Shown piece after piece: positions 1 through 7,362 of a stretch of 21,196 bases of DNA. The translations under genes were made by a program, and so were the position numbers. Under the pieces are notes generated by a model, which was given only the letters and a program-made list of their open reading frames with translations, did not search any database and had not been told where the DNA came from. The stretch covers positions 1 through 21,196 of the forward strand of contig CAMOUE010000015.1 of assembly GCA_946626265.1 (NCBI GenBank), in the 5' to 3' direction. The DNA comes from an uncultured Eggerthellaceae bacterium. Its GTDB lineage: Bacteria; Actinomycetota; Coriobacteriia; Coriobacteriales; Eggerthellaceae. Position 1 is the stretch's first letter; each line of letters opens with the position of its first letter.

Positions 1-9
1 AGCCCCGAG

Positions 10-582
10 ATGACGCAAGAAGAAATCGACTACTTTGTCGAGCGCATGAATAGCGGGGAAGAGGTTATCGCGGGTTCGGAAGTGCATCGGCTCATGACGG
101 CGGCGTCCGAGCGCGCCATGCGCATCACATCGCGCATGAACGCGCAGTTCGACAGCCTGTCCGATACCCGCGTCCAGCTCGAGAAGCTGTTCAACCGCCC
201 CTTGCCCGAGGGGGTGGGGCTGTTCGTGCCGTTCACGACCGACTGCGGCCTCAATACGCATCTGGGCGAAGGCGTGTTCATCAACGCCGGCTGCCGCTTC
301 CAGGACCAGGGGGGCATTTACATTGGCGACCGTGCGCTCATCGGCCACAACTGCGTGATAGCCACGCTCAACCACAACATGGATCCGGCTAAGCGCGCGA
401 ACCTTTTGCCCGCGTCCGTGCGAATCGGCAACGACGCGTGGCTCGGCTCGAACGTCACCGTCTTGCCGGGCGTCACGATCGGCGACGGCGCCGTGGTGGC
501 TGCAGGTGCCGTCGTGACGAAGGACGTCGCGCCCAACACGGTCGTCGGCGGCGTGCCGGCGAAGCTGATCAAGGAGCTGTAA
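10..582 (+). CDS. Sugar O-acetyltransferase (maltose/galactoside acetyltransferase-like, left-handed beta-helix)
   Basis: This 190-aa protein probably transfers acetyl from acetyl-CoA to a sugar or similar hydroxyl in the cytoplasm. The C-terminal half (about residues 70-190) is made of hexapeptide repeats of the [LIV]-G-x4 type, for example IGDRALIG, IGNDAWLG and IGDGAVVAAGAVVTKDV, ending in the family-typical VVGGVPAKLIKEL. His122 in the TLNHNMD stretch sits where the catalytic histidine of maltose O-acetyltransferases lies. Length is normal for the family. Only nine bases precede the ATG, so neither its ribosome site nor an earlier in-frame start can be judged. Its last codons overlap the 3' end of the convergent membrane-protein gene by 14 bp. 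The family is clear; the acceptor sugar is unknown. Confidence 0.85.
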   Translation: MTQEEIDYFVERMNSGEEVIAGSEVHRLMTAASERAMRITSRMNAQFDSLSDTRVQLEKLFNRPLPEGVGLFVPFTTDCGLNTHLGEGVFINAGCRFQDQGGIYIGDRALIGHNCVIATLNHNMDPAKRANLLPASVRIGNDAWLGSNVTVLPGVTIGDGAVVAAGAVVTKDVAPNTVVGGVPAKLIKEL

Positions 583-976
583 TCACGAAGGCGACGGCGA
601 GCAGCACGAGGCCCGCAGCGTCGAATGCGACGAAGCGCGCTATCGAGCCAGCGAGCACTTCGAGGCCGGGTTGCAGAGTTGCGAGGAGCAGGCTCTCTCC
701 GGCGAGTCCGATAACTTGCTGTGCGATAACGACGCCGAACAGCATGCGGTAGCGGGCGGGTCGCGCGATGATGGGCGGGTAGGTGGCGTTCCACATGAGG
801 AAGCATATGCCCACGGTACGCACCATGACTTCGGCCGAAGCTCCTTCGACCTGGTAGGCGCCCGTGTAGGCGCCAGGCCACAGTATGAACTGCAACGCGC
901 ATTGCACGTTGATCAGGAACACGAGCGCGATGAGGGCCCGCGCAATCCAAATGCGCTTATCGATCCGTGATGCCAT
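569..976 (-). CDS. Small four-helix membrane protein, unknown function
   Basis: The 135-aa product has a basic N-terminus (MASRIDKR) followed by about four hydrophobic segments: ALIALVFLINVQCALQFIL near residues 14-32, a second around 51-68, a third around 79-98, and a last one around 112-133. It looks like a DoxX-like or other small integral membrane protein, but I do not recognise a defined family. The start is supported by GGAAGG six bases upstream of the ATG. It is convergent with the acetyltransferase gene, with overlapping ends, and lies downstream of the 66-aa gene on the same strand. No function can be inferred from neighbours. Confidence 0.7.
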   Translation of the reverse strand: MASRIDKRIWIARALIALVFLINVQCALQFILWPGAYTGAYQVEGASAEVMVRTVGICFLMWNATYPPIIARPARYRMLFGVVIAQQVIGLAGESLLLATLQPGLEVLAGSIARFVAFDAAGLVLLAVAFVITAP

Positions 977-1036
977 GCGCGGCCTTCCGGGGAAATGCGC
1001 AGCGGCACATGCGGCAGAGCAGGTGGGATGTAGCCG

Positions 1037-1237
1037 CTATCCGCATTGTTCGCAGTAGAACCCGAGCTTGCGGGCGTTTTCGTACGAGTCGCCTTCGGGG
1101 TGGGCGAGCGCCTCTGCGAGCGCGAGCATCTCGGGCGTTGCGATTGCCTTGCCGTTTTCATCGCGACCGGGGCGCGCGAGGGGGCGTTTGGCGCGTTCGT
1201 CAGCTGTTTTGGCGGATTCGTTGTCGCGGTTCGTCAT
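1037..1237 (-). CDS. 66-aa hydrophilic protein with C-terminal CxxC
   Basis: This small charged protein has a Lys/Arg/Glu-rich N-terminal half (residues 1-30), a helical ATPEMLALAEALAHPEG stretch, and ends in FYCEQCG. The terminal C-x2-C could bind a metal or form a disulfide. It follows the ThpR gene by about 30 bp on the same strand, which suggests co-transcription. The ribosome site is weak (GGAACGGATGAAACC before the ATG). No family is recognised. It is judged real because of its codon usage, its operon-like spacing, and the lack of a better frame in this stretch. Confidence 0.55.
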   Translation of the reverse strand: MTNRDNESAKTADERAKRPLARPGRDENGKAIATPEMLALAEALAHPEGDSYENARKLGFYCEQCG

Positions 1238-1268
1238 GGTTTCATCCGTTCCGTCGTGGCCGTCGGAT

Positions 1269-1805
1269 TTAGCTTTCCCGCTGGGAGAGCTCGGCCGTAT
1301 GTAGTGGTTCGTAAACGGGCCGTGGGCCCGAGAGGTCAGAGTGGAAGAGCGTCACGCGATCGACGACGCCCCTGCCCGTGGTCGGCATGGGGAGCGCGCC
1401 GCTCGTCAGGTCGGCTTTTCGCATGAGCGTGACATGCGCTTTGAAGGATTTCTCGTCGAAGTCGAATCCGCGTGTGCGCAGCCCCTCGCGTACCGAGGCG
1501 GCCAGCTCGGGAAGCGCGCCTTGTTCGCCGAGTCCTTGCCAGAGCGTGGCGGAGCTCCGCTTTCCGAAGCTTCCGAGCGGGCCGAGCCCGACTTCGAACG
1601 CGGCAAATTCCTGGCAGGCGACGTCGACCGCGTCTGCTATCGCGTCGATGCGGCCGGCGTCGACCTCCCCCAGGAACGCGAGCGTCATGTGAAACGAATC
1701 GGGCGCCACGTAACGTCCCTTTACGGCGCCGCGCAGCCGGGCCGATGTTTCGGCCAAGGCCTCTTGGAGGTTCTCGGGCAGCTCGGCCGCGACGAACAAT
1801 CTCAT
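1269..1805 (-). CDS. thpR: RNA 2',3'-cyclic phosphodiesterase (LigT/ThpR family)
   Basis: This is a 2H phosphoesterase that hydrolyses 2',3'-cyclic phosphate RNA ends to 2'-phosphomonoesters. Both signature motifs are visible: HMTLAFLG with His39 and HVTLMR with His124, each followed by x-T-L. The N-terminus MRLFVAAELPENLQ is typical of the family, and 178 aa is the usual length. I chose ATG at 1805 rather than GTG at 1811, because the GAAAGGGG ribosome site abuts the GTG but is well spaced from the ATG. The ribosome site begins just after repeat copy A (1822-1850), so the repeat lies within the 5' region. The 66-aa gene follows on the same strand. Confidence 0.88.
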   Translation of the reverse strand: MRLFVAAELPENLQEALAETSARLRGAVKGRYVAPDSFHMTLAFLGEVDAGRIDAIADAVDVACQEFAAFEVGLGPLGSFGKRSSATLWQGLGEQGALPELAASVREGLRTRGFDFDEKSFKAHVTLMRKADLTSGALPMPTTGRGVVDRVTLFHSDLSGPRPVYEPLHTAELSQRES

Positions 1806-1821
1806 GGGCACCCCTTTCCGG

Positions 1822-1850
1822 CAGTGAGTCGGCCTCCCTGTTGCCTCGAC
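1822..1850 (-). repeat. Palindromic intergenic repeat, copy A
   Basis: Read on the minus strand, the core CGAGGCAACAGGGAGGCC continues into GACTCACTG. It matches copy C (2766-2793) at 26 of 27 positions and pairs with copy B (1864-1890) to form a long hairpin around a 13-nt loop. It lies between the 3' end of the DUF2798-like gene and the start of thpR. Confidence 0.8.
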
Positions 1851-1863
1851 CCATTGTATATGA

Positions 1864-1890
1864 GTTGAGGTAACAGGGAGACTGGCTCAC
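1864..1890 (+). repeat. Palindromic intergenic repeat, copy B (other arm of the A/B hairpin)
   Basis: Copy B carries GAGGTAACAGGGAG and ends in GGCTCAC. Against 1824-1850, the plus-strand RNA would form 22 Watson-Crick and 4 G-U pairs with a single C-A mismatch. On the minus strand, the sense of both flanking genes, four of those pairs become C-A mismatches. The 13-nt loop holds TACAAT (minus strand, 1853-1858), which resembles a -10 box, but I see no good -35 partner. Confidence 0.75.
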
Positions 1891-1909
1891 CGACTCATCG
1901 CCGATTCGT

Positions 1910-2509
1910 CTAGCAACCGAGCAGGCGCGTCAGGTTGGGGGCGTTCTGCTCGAGGTTGCTCAGCAGCCCGAGCCCGCCCGAGGGCGAGATTCGGTTCGCG
2001 AACGCGAGCTTGGCGATAGGGCCGACGACGAAGAAATTCACGAACAGGGCCATGGGCGTCACGACGGGCAACGTCGTGGCGTAGTGAATGAGGAAATCGG
2101 TGGGGCCCATGATGAGCAACGTGGCGATCGCGCACATGATGGGAGCCATGCAGCACACGTTGAGCACGGTCATGGCCACGCCTCGCGCAACGCCTTCGAA
2201 GCGGCTGAACACGAGCTTGGGCGCGAGCTTGTTCACAATCGGCGCGCCGATGAACGTGCGCACGAGAAACGCCAGGCAGAACATCAGCGGGTAGAGCCAG
2301 TGCGAGTTCACGAGGAAATCGAGTCCCGTGTTGCGCAAGCCGTTGATCGTGACCATGAACGTCACCATGCCGCCCACCATGAGGACCTGGAAGATGGTGG
2401 CCCCGTTTACACTCTTCGGAACGGGGACGGTGCCGCGCAGGCAGTCTCGGTAGGTGAAGCGCCGTTGCTCCTCGAGTGTCTTTTCTGCTGCGTTGCTGAA
2501 TTCAACCAT
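1910..2509 (-). CDS. Tandem DUF2798-like membrane protein
   Basis: The protein has a soluble N-terminal stretch of about 35 residues, then two similar membrane units. Unit 1 runs from IFQVLMVGGMVTFMVT to FIGAPIVNKL. Unit 2 runs from RGVAMTVLNVCCMAPIM to FFVVGPIAKLAF. Each unit has two hydrophobic helices, and the second helix ends in a (G)xPI(V/A)xKL motif, as in DUF2798 proteins, which are usually a single unit. I chose ATG at 2509 (199 aa) because GAGGTAGAAGAAGAC precedes it; the longer frame would need a TTG at 2593 without a ribosome site. Function is unknown; a transport or envelope role is only a guess. The A/B hairpin lies just downstream. Confidence 0.7.
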   Translation of the reverse strand: MVEFSNAAEKTLEEQRRFTYRDCLRGTVPVPKSVNGATIFQVLMVGGMVTFMVTINGLRNTGLDFLVNSHWLYPLMFCLAFLVRTFIGAPIVNKLAPKLVFSRFEGVARGVAMTVLNVCCMAPIMCAIATLLIMGPTDFLIHYATTLPVVTPMALFVNFFVVGPIAKLAFANRISPSGGLGLLSNLEQNAPNLTRLLGC

Positions 2510-2765
2510 GTCTTCTTCTACCTCTTCTTTCGTATAAGGCCAGCAAGGCATAAGGGGGTCCCATGCAGCTGACCTGTCGGTAATCGAGTGCAAGACGGCC
2601 TAAGACCGCCTGGCCCTTCGCTCGTATTCGATTTGCCTGGGTGAATGTGCTTCTCGAAACTGGCTACGTACTCGTCTTTTCACCAGTAACTCTATCTACG
2701 AGATATGCAGACGCCGTGAATGTGGAGCGGAATCCATCTTTCCCGTGGGTGGGTCGGCCAGTGAG

Positions 2766-2793
2766 CCGAGGTAACAGGGAGGCCGACTCACTG
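2766..2793 (+). repeat. Palindromic intergenic repeat, copy C
   Basis: The core GAGGTAACAGGGAGGCCGAC continues into TCACTG and is nearly identical to copy A read on its own strand. With the preceding CAGTGAG (2759-2765) it forms a short palindrome closed by CTCACTG (2787-2793). GTCGGCC (2753-2759) against GGCCGAC (2781-2787) gives an alternative pairing. It overlaps the last codons and stop of the LysR gene. Confidence 0.75.
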
Positions 2794-3681
2794 GGAGGCT
2801 CGCTCGATTTCGGCGCGCACCGCGTCGAGGAAGACTTGCGCCTGCCGGGTGGGCAGCGTCTTGCGCCATACGAGTCCGTGCTTCGACTCCATGCGCGGCT
2901 CGAGGGGCACGAACACGAGGTCGGACCCGCCGCCCGCAGACGACACGAGCAGCTCGTCGTAGGCGAATGCGATCCCGAAACCGTTGCGTATGAGCCACTT
3001 GGCGTTCATTCCCAAGCTGTACGTCGCCACCACGTCGACTTCGTCCGCATAGGCTCCGAGCCAATCGTGCAGTGGGCCTACTTTCGTTCCCTGGCGCGAA
3101 GTTATGGTCCGTCTCCCCGCCACGTTCTCGGGATGGATGGCCTTTCGCTGCGCGAGGGGGTCGGACTTCAACATGACCACTCCCCAGATATCGTTGTCGG
3201 GCAGCTCGAGCACGTTCATGTCGACATGCGGCTGGACTTCGCATTCGAGCAGGAAGTCGTACTGACCCCGCACGAGCCCGTCGATGAGGTCGGCCGTGGT
3301 GCCGCTGTACATTTGGAAATCGATTTCCGGGTATTGCTCGCGCACGTGCATCATGGCCCGTGCCAGCAGGCTCATCGCCTTCGTCTCGCCGGCGGCTATG
3401 TGGACGCTCCCCGATACCGTCTTTGCCGGGAGCTTGATGTCGAGCTCGGCCTTCTCGGCCAGATCCACGATTGACTCGGCATAGGAGTACAGCATGGCGC
3501 CGTGCGCCGTCAGCTCGACGCCGCCGTGGTTGCGCGTGTACAGTTGCCGCCCGAGTTCGCGCTCGAGGTCGGCCAGTTGTCTCGACAGCGTAGGCTGGGT
3601 GACGTGAAGCCGTTTCGCCGCGTTCGTTATATTGCCTTCCTGGGCTACTGCCAGGAAATACTTCAACGTTCTCAGTTCCAT
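2788..3681 (-). CDS. LysR-family transcriptional regulator
   Basis: This 297-aa protein has the LysR layout. The N-terminal winged helix-turn-helix is at residues 1-60 (MELRTLKYFLAVAQEGNITN, AAKRLHVTQPTLSRQLADLE, RELGRQLYTR). A periplasmic-binding-protein-like effector domain fills residues 90-295. The start at 3681 has AGGAG upstream and begins at the conserved MELRxLxYF; a longer frame to 3750 is less likely. The gene is divergent from the exported molybdoenzyme operon, the classical arrangement for a regulator of that operon. A T-N11-A dyad lies over its own -10 box (see 3752-3766), suggesting autoregulation. The effector is unknown. The 3' end runs into repeat copy C. Confidence 0.92.
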   Translation of the reverse strand: MELRTLKYFLAVAQEGNITNAAKRLHVTQPTLSRQLADLERELGRQLYTRNHGGVELTAHGAMLYSYAESIVDLAEKAELDIKLPAKTVSGSVHIAAGETKAMSLLARAMMHVREQYPEIDFQMYSGTTADLIDGLVRGQYDFLLECEVQPHVDMNVLELPDNDIWGVVMLKSDPLAQRKAIHPENVAGRRTITSRQGTKVGPLHDWLGAYADEVDVVATYSLGMNAKWLIRNGFGIAFAYDELLVSSAGGGSDLVFVPLEPRMESKHGLVWRKTLPTRQAQVFLDAVRAEIERASQ

Positions 3682-3748
3682 GGACCCCGCTCCTGCCGTT
3701 TCTTCGCTCCTGAAAAGCGTCATGCCTTTTAAGCATGAATCGATTTTC

Positions 3749-3776
3749 ATTATAGGTATTAGCTATTGCAAGGCAA
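3749..3776 (-). promoter_or_regulatory. Predicted sigma70-type promoter of the LysR gene
   Basis: On the minus strand TTGCCT (3771-3776) is followed by a 16-bp spacer and a perfect TATAAT (3749-3754). This would start transcription near 3742 and give a leader of about 60 nt before the ATG at 3681. The stretch is clearly more AT-rich than its surroundings. Confidence 0.6.
3752..3766. promoter_or_regulatory. Candidate LysR-type operator (T-N11-A dyad)
   Basis: ATAG-N7-CTAT is an interrupted dyad with T3753 and A3765 in the T-N11-A spacing favoured by LysR regulators. It overlaps the predicted LysR -10 box and lies about 65 bp upstream of the divergent operon start codon. That position suits autorepression plus activation of the operon. 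No clear sigma70 promoter is visible for the operon itself, in keeping with activator dependence. Confidence 0.45.
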
Positions 3777-3830
3777 CCTTTCTATGCTGTTCCCAGGTTT
3801 TACCGAAGGATGAGGAGAGGGAGGAAACCG

Positions 3831-6701
3831 ATGTCTCTACTGGACAAGAGCATCAAGAGGCGCGACTTCCTGCGCGCAAGCGCGGGGGCGGCAGCGGCTG
3901 CGGCCGCCTTCACGGCAGCGGGCACGATGAAGGCCCATGCCGACGAAGCGCATGCCGGCTACGACGAGGTCGCGCACGATGCCCAGATCACGGGCGGGGA
4001 AGGCGAGTGGGTGCCCATCCACTGCCACCAGAACTGCAATCAGATGTGCCTGAACATGGGCTACGTCGTCGACGGCGTGGTCGTGCGCCAGAAGACGGAC
4101 GACTGGCACGAGGACAGCTTCGACTGCCCGCAGCAGCGCAGCTGCCTGCGCGGCCGCAGCCTGCGCCAGCAGGTCTACAATGCCGACCGCATCAAATATC
4201 CCATGAAGCGCAAGAACTGGCATCCGGGCGGCGGCGAGAACGCGCACGGCGAGCTGCGCGGCAAGGACGAGTGGGAGCGCATCACGTGGGACGAGGCGCT
4301 GACCTACGTTACCGACGAGCTCAAACGCGTCTACAAGGAATACGGCGAGACCGCAGTCGTCGTGAACGGCTGGCGCTGGGCTCCGGGCACCGCGATGTTC
4401 CCGCATATCGGCGGCGCCATCTACAATACCGAGACCGAGAGTTTCGGCAACTGGGCGTTCCAGACCGAGGCGCTCGGCATGTACAGTTGGGGTGACCATC
4501 CCGACATCATGATGGCCCCCGACAAGTACGACCTGCCCAACGCCGACACGATCGTCCTGTACGGATGCAACCCGGCATGGGCCACGCACTCGAGCATGTA
4601 CTGGCTGAAGAACGCCAAGGACGCCGGCGTCGATTTCGTGTTCGTTGGCCCCGACTACAACGTGACGGCAGCTACGCTCGACTGCCGCTGGGTGCGCGTG
4701 CGTCCCGGCACCGATACCGCCTTCCTGCTGGGCGTCATCTACGAGATGATCCGCCTGGACGACGAGCGCGGCGACGTCATCGACTGGGATTTCGTCCGCG
4801 AGCGCACCGTGGGCTTCACGGCCGACACCATGCCCGACGATGCCAAGACCGATGAGAACTACCGCGATTACATCCTGGGCAAGTACGACGGCACGCCGAA
4901 GACTCCCGAGTGGGCGAGCGAGATCAGCGGCACGCCGGTCGAGGACATCACCTGGTACGCCGAGCTCTGCGGCAAGAACAACAAGGTCGTCCTGCTGCAC
5001 AGCTACGCCGCGAGCCGTTACCTGGGCGCCGAGAACCTGTCCCAGGCGTTCATGACCGTCGGCGCGCTCGGCGGCCACTACGGCAAGTCCGGCCACGGCT
5101 GCGCGGCCATCTACACGTGGGACGCCGGCGACTCGGGTTACCGCATCATCACTCAGTCGAACAACCCCATCTACGGATACATCGACGCGCTTGCCGCCGC
5201 GCCCGCGAAGCCCAACATCTGCATCGAGGGCAACAGCTGGTGGAGCTCGCTCGAAGAGGGCAAGTACATCTCCACGTCTGCCGGCCCCTACGATGCCGGC
5301 AGCTCGCCTGCGGACGACCCGACGAAGCTGCGCGCGAACACCCCGACCTACCATGAGGCCAAGGAGATGCCCGTCAACCCGCGCATCCTGTTCGCGACCT
5401 GCAGCAACTTCATGCAGACGCGTGGCAACCTGAGCACGGCCATCAAGGTCATGCGCGCCGCCGACGCCTGCTTCAGCTTCGAGATCAAGCTGTCGCTCAC
5501 GGCCCAGTTCGCCGACATCATCATGCCGGTGTGCACCCATTGGGAGGGCAACGACGACGAGTCGTGGGGCGAGTTGTCGTGGCCGAGCGCTTTTGGCGAC
5601 GGTAACGGCCAGAAGCAGCGCAAGGACGCGCTGCTTGCCTGGAAGCCCCTCGTCAAGCCCATGTACGAGGCGCGCGAGGAGAAGCGCGTGTGCCGCGAGA
5701 TCATGGAGCGCATGGGCGCCGACCCGAACCTGGCGTACCCCGTCGACAACTACACCCAGTGGCTCGGCTACTTCCTGGGCAAGCGCGTCTTGAACGCGGA
5801 TCTCACCAAATGGGAGCCGGTCATCACCTGGACCGACGCCGACAACAAGAAATACCATGCGAATTTCCCCACACAGCAGGGCAAGGTCGGTTTCGACGAG
5901 TTCATGGCGAATGGCTCCTACGTCGTCGAGCGCTCTAAGGACGATAAGCGCAACTACGTCGGCTACCGCGACGACAAGCTGGGCATCGGCGAGGACGACG
6001 AGTCGGTCGTCGTGGCGGACACCGCTTGGCCGCGCCCGTCGATGAGCGGCAAACTCGAGATCTACTGCCAGTTCAAGGCCGATAACGTCAATCGCATCGG
6101 CTTGAACGACGAGCCCATCAAGCCCTACGCGAACTACTTCGTTCCGCGCCGCGGCTATCAGGAAACGTTCGTCGACGGAAAGATCGGCGGCGAGAAGGCG
6201 GCTTACCCGCTGCAGGCGTACACGCCCCACTACATGCGTCGCGCCCATACATGTTACGACAACATGCCCTGGACGCAGGAGGCGTTCCGCAACCCCGTGT
6301 TCATGAACGCGCAGGATGCGGCCGACCGCGGGATCAAGGCCGGGGACACGGTCATGTGCTACAACGACTTCGGCAAGATGCTGCGCAAGGCCCAGCCCAT
6401 GCAGGGCATGATGCCGGGCGCGGTAGCCATCCCCCACGGCGTGCACTCGGTGTTCGACGAGTCGGGAGACGAGGTCATCGACCGCGGCGGTTCCGAGCAG
6501 ATGCTGTCCGACGGCACTCAGTCGAACTACTTCCCGCAGGTCGACGGCTACAACAGCCTGCTGATCGAGATCAAGAAGTACGATGGCAAGCCGCTTGAGG
6601 AAGACTTCGAGCGCGGGCCGTTCCTGGCCAAGGGCGTCGATGCGGACGGCACGTCGGCATACTACGCCGACAAGGCCGTCATGTACGCCGAGAAGAACTA
6701 G
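3831..6701 (+). CDS. Exported molybdopterin (bis-PGD) oxidoreductase, DMSO reductase family, TAT signal
   Basis: This 956-aa catalytic subunit is probably the terminal reductase of an anaerobic respiratory complex facing outward. Residues 9-14 carry a twin-arginine motif (KRRDFLR) followed by an alanine-rich segment and a likely AHA cleavage site near residue 37. A canonical [4Fe-4S] pattern follows: C65-x3-C69-x3-C73, then C105 in SCLRGRS. YPMKR and ERITWDEAL are family-typical, and the molybdopterin-binding domains fill the rest. ATG at 3831 was chosen for the GGGAGGAAACC ribosome site; the frame extends upstream to 3810. At this length it exceeds E. coli DmsA and is closer in size to the TAT-exported catechol dehydroxylases of Eggerthella. 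I cannot assign the substrate. Fe-S subunit, chaperone and anchor genes follow. Confidence 0.9.
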   Translation: MSLLDKSIKRRDFLRASAGAAAAAAAFTAAGTMKAHADEAHAGYDEVAHDAQITGGEGEWVPIHCHQNCNQMCLNMGYVVDGVVVRQKTDDWHEDSFDCPQQRSCLRGRSLRQQVYNADRIKYPMKRKNWHPGGGENAHGELRGKDEWERITWDEALTYVTDELKRVYKEYGETAVVVNGWRWAPGTAMFPHIGGAIYNTETESFGNWAFQTEALGMYSWGDHPDIMMAPDKYDLPNADTIVLYGCNPAWATHSSMYWLKNAKDAGVDFVFVGPDYNVTAATLDCRWVRVRPGTDTAFLLGVIYEMIRLDDERGDVIDWDFVRERTVGFTADTMPDDAKTDENYRDYILGKYDGTPKTPEWASEISGTPVEDITWYAELCGKNNKVVLLHSYAASRYLGAENLSQAFMTVGALGGHYGKSGHGCAAIYTWDAGDSGYRIITQSNNPIYGYIDALAAAPAKPNICIEGNSWWSSLEEGKYISTSAGPYDAGSSPADDPTKLRANTPTYHEAKEMPVNPRILFATCSNFMQTRGNLSTAIKVMRAADACFSFEIKLSLTAQFADIIMPVCTHWEGNDDESWGELSWPSAFGDGNGQKQRKDALLAWKPLVKPMYEAREEKRVCREIMERMGADPNLAYPVDNYTQWLGYFLGKRVLNADLTKWEPVITWTDADNKKYHANFPTQQGKVGFDEFMANGSYVVERSKDDKRNYVGYRDDKLGIGEDDESVVVADTAWPRPSMSGKLEIYCQFKADNVNRIGLNDEPIKPYANYFVPRRGYQETFVDGKIGGEKAAYPLQAYTPHYMRRAHTCYDNMPWTQEAFRNPVFMNAQDAADRGIKAGDTVMCYNDFGKMLRKAQPMQGMMPGAVAIPHGVHSVFDESGDEVIDRGGSEQMLSDGTQSNYFPQVDGYNSLLIEIKKYDGKPLEEDFERGPFLAKGVDADGTSAYYADKAVMYAEKN

Positions 6702-6715
6702 AGGGGGATTTCGAG

Positions 6716-7294
6716 ATGACTTTGGGTTTCTACGTCGACATGACGCGCTGCATCGGCTGCCGCACCTGCCAGGTGGCCTGCAAGGACCGCCACGATTTGC
6801 ACGAGGCGGGTCCGCGCCCGAGGCGCGTCGAAACGTTCGAATGCGGCTCGTATCCGGATGTGGCGATGTTCCACCATGTGATGAGCTGCAACCACTGCGA
6901 CGATCCGGCATGCGTCAAGGGCTGCCCGACGGCGGCGTTGCATAAGGACGACGAGGGCATCGTCGTGCATGACGACACGAAATGCGTCGTGTGCCGCAAC
7001 TGCATGAGCGTGTGCCCCTACGGCGCGCCGCAGTACGACGAGGTCGCCAAGATGATCGTCAAGTGCGATTCGTGCAAGGACCTGCGTGCCGCCGGCAAGC
7101 CGCCCGTATGCGTCGCCGCCTGCCCGATGCGCGCCATCGATTTCGGCGAGCTGGACGAGCTGCGTGCGAAATACGGCGACGACCTGGTTAACGAGCTGCC
7201 GTACCTTCCCACGGCGAGCTGGACGCGCCCGAACGTGCTGTACAAGGCGTCGGAGGGAGCGAAGCGCAACGACTTCGCGGCGGTGACTCTGTAG
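6716..7294 (+). CDS. DmsB-like electron-transfer subunit with four [4Fe-4S] clusters
   Basis: This 192-aa polyferredoxin passes electrons from the membrane anchor to the catalytic subunit. Sixteen cysteines fall into four groups: C12/15/18/22, C58/61/66/70, C90/93/96/100 and C117/120/132/136. The third is the standard CxxCxxCxxxCP, and the fourth has the wide spacing typical of DmsB/NrfC/PsrB proteins. It has no signal peptide, so it would be co-exported with its TAT-bearing partner. It starts 14 bp after the preceding stop, behind GAGGGGGATTTCGAG, a start region nearly identical to that of the second ferredoxin gene at 14037. Confidence 0.93.
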   Translation: MTLGFYVDMTRCIGCRTCQVACKDRHDLHEAGPRPRRVETFECGSYPDVAMFHHVMSCNHCDDPACVKGCPTAALHKDDEGIVVHDDTKCVVCRNCMSVCPYGAPQYDEVAKMIVKCDSCKDLRAAGKPPVCVAACPMRAIDFGELDELRAKYGDDLVNELPYLPTASWTRPNVLYKASEGAKRNDFAAVTL

Positions 7295-7362
7295 GCATTG
7301 GGGCGGTCAAAAGGCAGTTCCTTCTGACGAACCCCAGATACGATGGATGACGAACGGAAACG

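Noticed and set aside
1853..1858. TACAAT in the hairpin loop as a thpR promoter
   Set aside because: No acceptable -35 hexamer lies 15-19 bp upstream on the minus strand.
2766..2793. Cobalamin-riboswitch-like GGTAACAGGGA in the repeats
   Set aside because: Only this short string fits. The conserved downstream B12-box and the rest of the fold are absent, and the sequence recurs as a palindromic repeat not placed before B12 genes.
3837..6911. Very long open frame (about 1,000 codons) on the strand opposite the exported molybdoenzyme
   Set aside because: Its translation is repetitive and rich in Val, Ala, Asp, Arg and His with no domain. It arises from strong third-position GC bias in the real gene.
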